Origin: Hymenochaete sp. R1
Lineage: Eukaryota; Basidiomycota; Agaricomycetes; Hymenochaetales; Hymenochaetaceae
Direction of reading: 5' to 3'
DNA: 38,268 nucleotides
Assembly: GCA_019400425.1 (NCBI GenBank)
Contig: JAFREE010000195.1
Coordinates: 1 to 38,268 of the forward strand
This document shows positions 33,215 to 38,268 of this stretch, one piece after another. Position numbers and translations under genes: made by a program. Within the stretch, counting starts at the first letter, position 1; every line of letters begins with the position of its first letter. The notes under the pieces were generated by a model. That model was given only the letters and a program-made list of their open reading frames with translations, searched no databases and was not told where the DNA came from.

Positions 33215-34891
33215 ATGACGATGCAATCGCCTTCGGGCGTCGTCTCCCCTCCAGAACGCTCTAATCAGCGTCCGCAACAGTCTCAGCCCCCCCACAAACC
33301 AGCTCATACATTTGAGTTCACTAGGCGCAAGAAATGGACCAATATACTATTTTCCGAGCAGCCAGACACGCTTGTGCTCATTATCGATGACGAAAGACGG
33401 CTGCAGTATGTCGGACCGGGCATGAGCGAGATCTTGGGGTGGGAAGTCGAAGAACTCGTAGAGTCTGACGTTCTGGGCATCGTTAACAGTACGTCTGCCC
33501 TTATCCCATCATTTTCTTAGCATCCTAACGTATATCATTAATTACAAGTTGACGACCAAAACGGCCTCAGAGATCGTGTCCACATGTGTCTCGATTCAGC
33601 GAAGCTGCTTGAGATGAGTTGCTTCACGCGACTCAAATGTAAACCTGGATCCGTACATTTCGGGAACGTTGCCCCTCAGCAAGCTCAAAAGGAGCTCCTC
33701 TTTGAAATTAGAGGTCGCCCTCTTCCCGATGAACAAGATGGACAGCCCAGGCTGCTGCTCTTGAATGCGAAACCGTATCCAAGCAGGAATATGTCAATGT
33801 ATGCCCGAATTTCAAATTATCTAAATTGAACGCTTGTCTTACTCTGTTACAGTTTAAACACGTTTCTTGAACTCACTATTGAAAACGAACGTCTGAACGA
33901 ACGGATATCTGAACTCAAACTCGAACAGCAGGAACTCGACACCGCAGCCGTGTCAATGTCAAGGCCATTCGCATCAGAGGGTGGACTTGCGCCATCATCG
34001 TATCCGAGCTATGGCTACTCTAGCGCAAAAGACGATCGGGCCCCGCCTCCAAGCCCATTGAGCGCATCGTCACTGAGGAGATTTGGATTTGATCCAGGCC
34101 CGATTGCTCCAGCTACCCCTACGATTGATAGTTCAAAGGAAGAGGATGGTGATGATAATACCAAACGCAAGAAAGTAAGCAAATGACCTACCTTTCTTCA
34201 GTTCACGACTCAAGGATTCTTTCGACAGTCAAAGAAAGGGCATGCCAATCAACAACAATACGTTTGTGTTACTTGCGGCAGGACGGACTCACCAGAGTGG
34301 CGAAAAGGCCCCAAAGGCCCAAAGACCTTGTGTAATGCTTGCGGATTGCGTTGGGCAAAGAGGAGCAAAAAGCCTGAAGACAAGTCAGCACCAACGACTA
34401 GCGGAAAGCTGTCTGACAATGGGTCATATAGCCCTCGTCCACCATCGAGTGGCCTTCCCAGCGGTGGCTCTGATTCAACGGGAAGATCGGGGAGAAGCCA
34501 TCCCGTTCCTTTCGCAACTCTCCGAGTGACGCCCAGCGAGCCGACTCCCTCTAATCGAGCTCCATCTGCGTCTGTATCTTCCCATCTTCTGCAATCCCAC
34601 AACGGACATCAACAACCACCCGGGCCATATCCGACGCCCTCACCCACTCACACCACCTTTGCTCCGGTGGGGATGCCCACATACTCCATGCACCCCAGTC
34701 AATTGCCTCAGCAGTCTCAACATCACCATCTCGCCGCAAATATGCAGTCGATGCCCGTGCACGATGGCACAGGTTCTTCTTCAAACGCAGCACCGTCTTA
34801 CATGCAGTCGGGCCAAGAGCCTTATAGTAACAATTACGGACAGTATACGTGGCCAGCTTCACGACCACCAGAAGGACGTTATGGATACTAG
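33215..34891 (+). CDS. wc-2: White collar-2 homologue: PAS + GATA zinc finger blue-light factor
   Basis: Four exons: 33215-33488, 33549-33798, 33853-34174 and 34229-34891; 502 residues, in frame. The N-terminal PAS domain (about residues 35-185) holds [31 protein letters not shown] and [13 protein letters not shown] coiled helix after it. A polar linker with KRKK leads to a single GATA finger, C-x2-C-x18-C-x2-C, with ligands C295, C298, C317 and C320 ([20 protein letters not shown], then LCNACGLRW). The 18-residue loop with [11 protein letters not shown] is the form typical of WC-2. The C-terminal 160 residues are Pro/Ser/Gln-rich. There is no LOV core (no GRNCRFLQ-like motif), so this is the partner of the photoreceptor WC-1, not the photoreceptor. 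In mushrooms the complex controls light-induced fruiting. The next gene converges on it. Confidence 0.93.
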
Positions 34892-35107
34892 ACACTTTGT
34901 TTTTGCCTCGCCTTCGCAAATGGGCCACGATTTACGCCCAGAATCTTGCAATATATTGTATTCACATCTTTCCGCAACTTCCAAGGAAATAAAGAAGTTA
35001 CCGGAATCCCCCATACACGATCAACGAATAATGTACATTTACATGGTGTGAACCACGAGTTGTTATAAAAAAAAAATAGGACTGGACATAGGTCGTATAC
35101 TTATGTT
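34892..35107. terminator. Shared 3' region of convergent WC-2 and JHD1 genes
   Basis: Only 216 bases separate the two stop codons. An AATAAAG element at about 34,986 on the + strand could serve polyadenylation of WC-2; a run of A at about 35,068 is also present. Overlapping 3' UTRs are likely. Confidence 0.4.
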
Positions 35108-37267
35108 TCAATCCGTGTGCATTTCCATTTCCTTCTCATGCGGTTGCACGCTAGCCCAATCCCAAGTTTCCACAATTCGTTCGATACGTTGCCGTTCAAG
35201 ACCTCTTTCTGTCCGACGAACGCGCACTATGACTTCTCTTTTGCCCTCCATCTCGGGTTGTGCCGCAACACTATCCAAATCCAAGTCCATCTGTTCACCC
35301 TCGCTCTTCCCATTAGTGACCGGTTCGTCGAACTGAAGCCACGTTTTGGCCCACTCGGAAACATCGCCGGATTCTCTAGGAGGCTCAGATAGTCCCTGAG
35401 GTAAGCTCTTAGGAGCACGCTCGACCGGGGTGGTTCGAATCTCGCAAACATCCCAACGCTTTGGCGTAAAATTTTTGAAACGCGCCATCCGCATCTCCTC
35501 TCCGCTCACCTCAACTTCGACCGTCTCCCGTCTCCTTTTCTTTGGTTGAGTTTTCCCGTTACTCCCAGCACTCATTGGTGCTGGAACGTCGTCCTCATCG
35601 TCACTTGACCCGTAAAGGGCCATGCGGACACGCCACCGGAGTTCACGCGCAAGGGCTGGTGCGTCTTTTACTTTGTCGGCCGGAATGTTATCACGCGCAT
35701 TCTTTCCTTGCTCAATGAGATGTGCTTCGTTGACAAGGAAGACCGCGAGAGAGTGAAGTGAAGTGAGTACCCGAGATGAATAATCTTCCCGCGCCTTTAA
35801 AGCGCGCACTGTTGCTTCGCCGACATACCAGCATAGTCTGATCGATGATTGTGAGAAGCACGACTAAGTGACAGATATCAGGGGCATTACAAACTTTGTG
35901 AAGAAGGGAAATTGGAATTTTTTCGGCACTCGGGTCGCCTGCTCGATGTTCCGAACCTGGAGCTCTGTTCAAAGTATGCATCATTAGCTTTCTCCTGTCT
36001 TAAGTTTTATAAAAATCAACTTCACTTACGTGTTGAGATGTTGTAAGAATGGAGGAAGTTTCCTCCAAAAACGACGGTGTCCATTGGTGTATAGACAGCG
36101 TGAATCCAACCCGTAGGAATTATCATAGTATTGCCGGCCGTAAGTTCGACTTTGTAGACAGTATCACAAAGATCACCGAGCCATGTGCTCGTTTGCATCT
36201 CTGAGCCTGACCAACGACCGTATGCAGCAAGGTTGGCCGGGGTAGGCCGAATGAAGTAAAATACTTTTGCACCTCGAAGAATGTGGTAATAGACGGATGA
36301 ACCTGCAAAATCAATATGCCAGTCCGTCCATGCTTTAGCAACGCCCATTAAACAGTAGAGCTGCACTTTTGGATATGCGTGCCCCGGTCCTTTTCTTGCA
36401 GCAGGCCAGAACTTCTCTACCCAATCCAAGTCGCGAACAAGCTGGGGCGGAACAACCTGCTTGCCAAGGGAAGTCTCAGAAATCTCCAGCGAGATGACGT
36501 TACGAATCCTGTCGCGAGCATCAGCAGGAGTATCGAAATATGCTGCCCATTTCCCAAGAGTATATCCAGGAGTATTTGACTGGGTTGCGACGTCCATTAC
36601 TTCGACGGGCATATCCTCCCCGATTGTGCGAGCAATGTCAGCGACAGTCGTATCGGGGGCAGGCATCTCCATACCTAAACCCTCTGGAGATTCAATGAGT
36701 ATTGGTTCCAGTAGCGCTTCAGGATTAGAGTCTGCCCATTCAATAGTGAGGTCGTATCCTTTCATCCGGGGAAACGGGTGGTCAATGAATGCTCCTGCCT
36801 TTTCCTTTACTTCAAGAAGCCGGCACCATTTGTCTGCGCCGCCTGTTGGCACGCCGTTGTGCAATGTAGCATAGTCCCGCGTCGGCCTCTTTCTCGAGGA
36901 CTTTCGCGCTGGTGGCTTGTTCGTGATCACACGTTTCGGGTCTTCAGACAGACATGGTTTGCAAAACCTGCAGTCTCAAACTGAACTCACTTCTGTTCGG
37001 AGGGGAGAGAGAAGCGTACCATTTATCTATTTCCTGCAAGTCACCACCTTCCCCGACACACCGCCAATGAAACCACACTTTGCATGCATCGCAACGAATC
37101 CAGTCCTCTTTGGCCGCTGCTGTCTCAGCGCTATCCTTCTCGCCCTCAGGACATTGCGGACAACGATCCGTGCCTTTGTTTGTTTTATCTGTTTCATTAT
37201 TCGCGGCTTCTGGGCTGAGAGGCTTTTCAATGCTGTCTTTACTGCGCCGTGCTCTTGTCGAGCCCAT
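35108..37267 (-). CDS. JHD1: JHD1/KDM2-type histone demethylase (PHD finger + JmjC)
   Basis: Four exons, 37267-37020, 36967-36030, 35964-35895 and 35837-35108; 661 residues, in frame. The PHD finger (about residues 35-90) reads CPQC...WIRCDACKVWFHWRCVG, completed across the first intron by KWFCKPC. The JmjC domain has the iron ligands His300 and Asp302 in DWHIDFAG and His372 in GWIHAVY, and a candidate 2-oxoglutarate lysine in RGAKVFYFIRP (about residue 317), so it should be active. FPFFTKLCWYVGEATVRALK, joined over a short exon, fits the helical part following JmjC in JHD1. The C-terminal 230 residues are charged, with KKRRRE as likely nuclear signal. JHD1 proteins remove methyl groups from histone H3 lysine 36. 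Start at 37,267 gives MGSTRARRSKDS. The donor for exon 3 was placed at GTTTGT because only this keeps KLCWYVG in frame. Confidence 0.9.
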
Positions 37268-37804
37268 GGCAATGTACGTTACAGCCCGAGTCTGCCAATG
37301 GACGGGATGGAAGAAGACGCTACATACCGAGTACCCGCGCCCACGCGTTACACATTCTCACGTAATCACGATGCGCGTCAATAAGTACAAGCAACGCGTC
37401 TCCGTGGTCCGTGGCCTCTTCAAAAGCTTGAACTTAAACCCTTCAAACAAATAATTTACTTTTTACAAAATTAGAAAGTGAAATCACAGGGCCCATTACA
37501 TTTCACTACCATCTCGTCCGTTTTGCTGAAACAAAACAATGCTGAGCAACCATCTGCTTCGAAATACGTGGCGCAGAAATGGCACCAAAGCACTCAACAG
37601 AATTCAAAAAAAAACTTGTTGGTCACCCCCCTCTTTCGTTTCTCTCCTTTTTTCTTTAAGAAAGGATATATAAGCAGCTTCTAAGACTCATACAAGTATA
37701 GTACGATACGTCTTCAGATTCCCCCCTTTTTCTATAAGAGATAAACAAAAGGCTTCACAAAAAAGCATATAGCCATTATCAATATCTTTGAAGGATTCGA
37801 TGGG
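37268..37804. other. Intergenic DNA upstream of JHD1
   Basis: About 540 bases, AT-rich from 37,440, without a supported gene. It should hold the JHD1 promoter next to 37,267 and the 3' UTR of the gene on the right. Confidence 0.5.
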
Positions 37805-37850
37805 TCAATACACCCCAGGTCCATCAATCGGCGGCACATTCAAAACTTTG
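37805..37850 (-). CDS. Likely last exon of a minus-strand gene at the window edge
   Basis: After an acceptor (AAATAG, reverse strand) at 37,851, the minus strand reads KVLNVPPIDGPGVY and then TGA at 37,807-37,805. The compact Pro/Gly-rich end looks like a true protein C-terminus. Further right, a minus-strand frame open from the window edge to about 38,055 (containing EVDGEDQERRDDEWDHEILQ) could be an upstream exon with its donor at GTTTGT near 38,090. I could not join the pieces with certainty, and the product is not recognised. Confidence 0.4.
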
Positions 37851-38268
37851 CTATTTAGCATAACAGCAGTGACTATTGTCTAGGCATGACCAACGCAAGC
37901 ATTTCGATAGAAAAAGAGAGAGCAAGCCTCTCCCCGAACAAGAAAACTCGGCGGCTACTTGCGATGGTAAAGGACTTGTATGCCGAAAAACCGCCGCCGC
38001 CGTACCGGAGAGCTTCCACCTACGTCAAATTAGACCCGATAACACTAACAAAGCTCCCGAATCCAGTTTATCTGAACGGAATCTCGGTACAAACCGCTGG
38101 GCGACCCATCCTTATTGTCCTCGCCCATCTTGGGTATGCCCTCTCCAGAAGCCATGTTATCGGAGAAAAGTTGCAGGATCTCATGATCCCACTCGTCATC
38201 CCTCCGTTCCTGGTCTTCTCCATCGACTTCCTTGTGGGATAATACTCTCGTATCCTGCTTTCCTGACA
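37851..38268. other. Right edge, probable upstream exons and introns of the same minus-strand gene
   Basis: Both strands are open here: + at 37,886-38,242, and - from the edge to about 38,055. The acidic minus frame seems the more protein-like, in agreement with the candidate last exon. Not resolved without the flanking sequence. Confidence 0.3.

Noticed and set aside
35425..35445. GGTTCGAATC, resembling a tRNA B-box
   Set aside because: Lies inside the JHD1 coding exon and no cloverleaf can be built around it.
37886..38242. Plus-strand frame of 118 residues at the right edge
   Set aside because: The minus strand offers a better C-terminal exon and a more protein-like acidic frame; the hydrophobic plus frame is probably its antisense.
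1..38268. CRISPR arrays, rRNA or tRNA genes
   Set aside because: No direct repeats with spacers, no rRNA-like stretches and no tRNA cloverleaf were seen; the organism is a fungus.

Overview
The window looks like nuclear DNA of a mushroom-forming basidiomycete (Agaricomycetes). Genes are split by many short introns of about 43-66 bases with GT...AG ends. There is a White-collar-2 type blue-light factor, a YTH m6A reader, LIS1, a JHD1/KDM2 demethylase, a Copia-type retroelement relic, and several lineage-type protein kinase genes. All assignments come from reading translations and splice signals by eye; no database search was run.

Left part (1-8.5 kb): a kinase-rich accessory region. Two paralogous kinase-domain genes face each other tail to tail (1-1380 on +, truncated by the window edge, and 2711-4164 on -). 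Exons 2 and 3 have exactly the same lengths in both. A longer gene (4362-7493, +) joins an N-terminal region of unknown fold, a stretch resembling a PD-(D/E)XK nuclease core, and a complete-looking kinase domain. A further kinase C-lobe remnant lies on - at 7626-8042.

Middle left (8.5-16.6 kb): a gene graveyard. Broken pieces of recognisable conserved genes lie side by side on the + strand: SWC4/DMAP1 (about 9.29-10.24 kb), a nibrin/NBS1-like BRCT piece (about 11.2-11.87 kb), a VNX1-type cation/proton antiporter piece (about 11.9-12.2 kb), and an almost full-length but dead F-actin capping protein beta gene with introns (12.73-14.01 kb). A small two-exon gene for a 78-residue Cys/His-rich protein (10378-10744, -) appears intact among them. 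The block abuts a truncated, inactivated Copia element (about 14.04-15.94 kb, -), followed by an 11-base minisatellite (16471-16632) and AT-rich DNA without genes.

Right part (17.9-38.3 kb): an ordinary gene neighbourhood. It holds an intronless 414-residue coiled-coil orphan (-), a YTH-domain m6A reader (-) divergent from LIS1/PAC1 (+), a BTB-fold protein with an acidic tail (+), a gene-free stretch of about 4.9 kb, a WC-2 homologue with PAS and GATA domains (+), a convergent JHD1-type PHD+JmjC demethylase (-), and probably the 3' end of another - strand gene at the right edge. The intact genes act in light signalling, chromatin, RNA modification reading and dynein regulation; nothing suggests a shared pathway or cluster.
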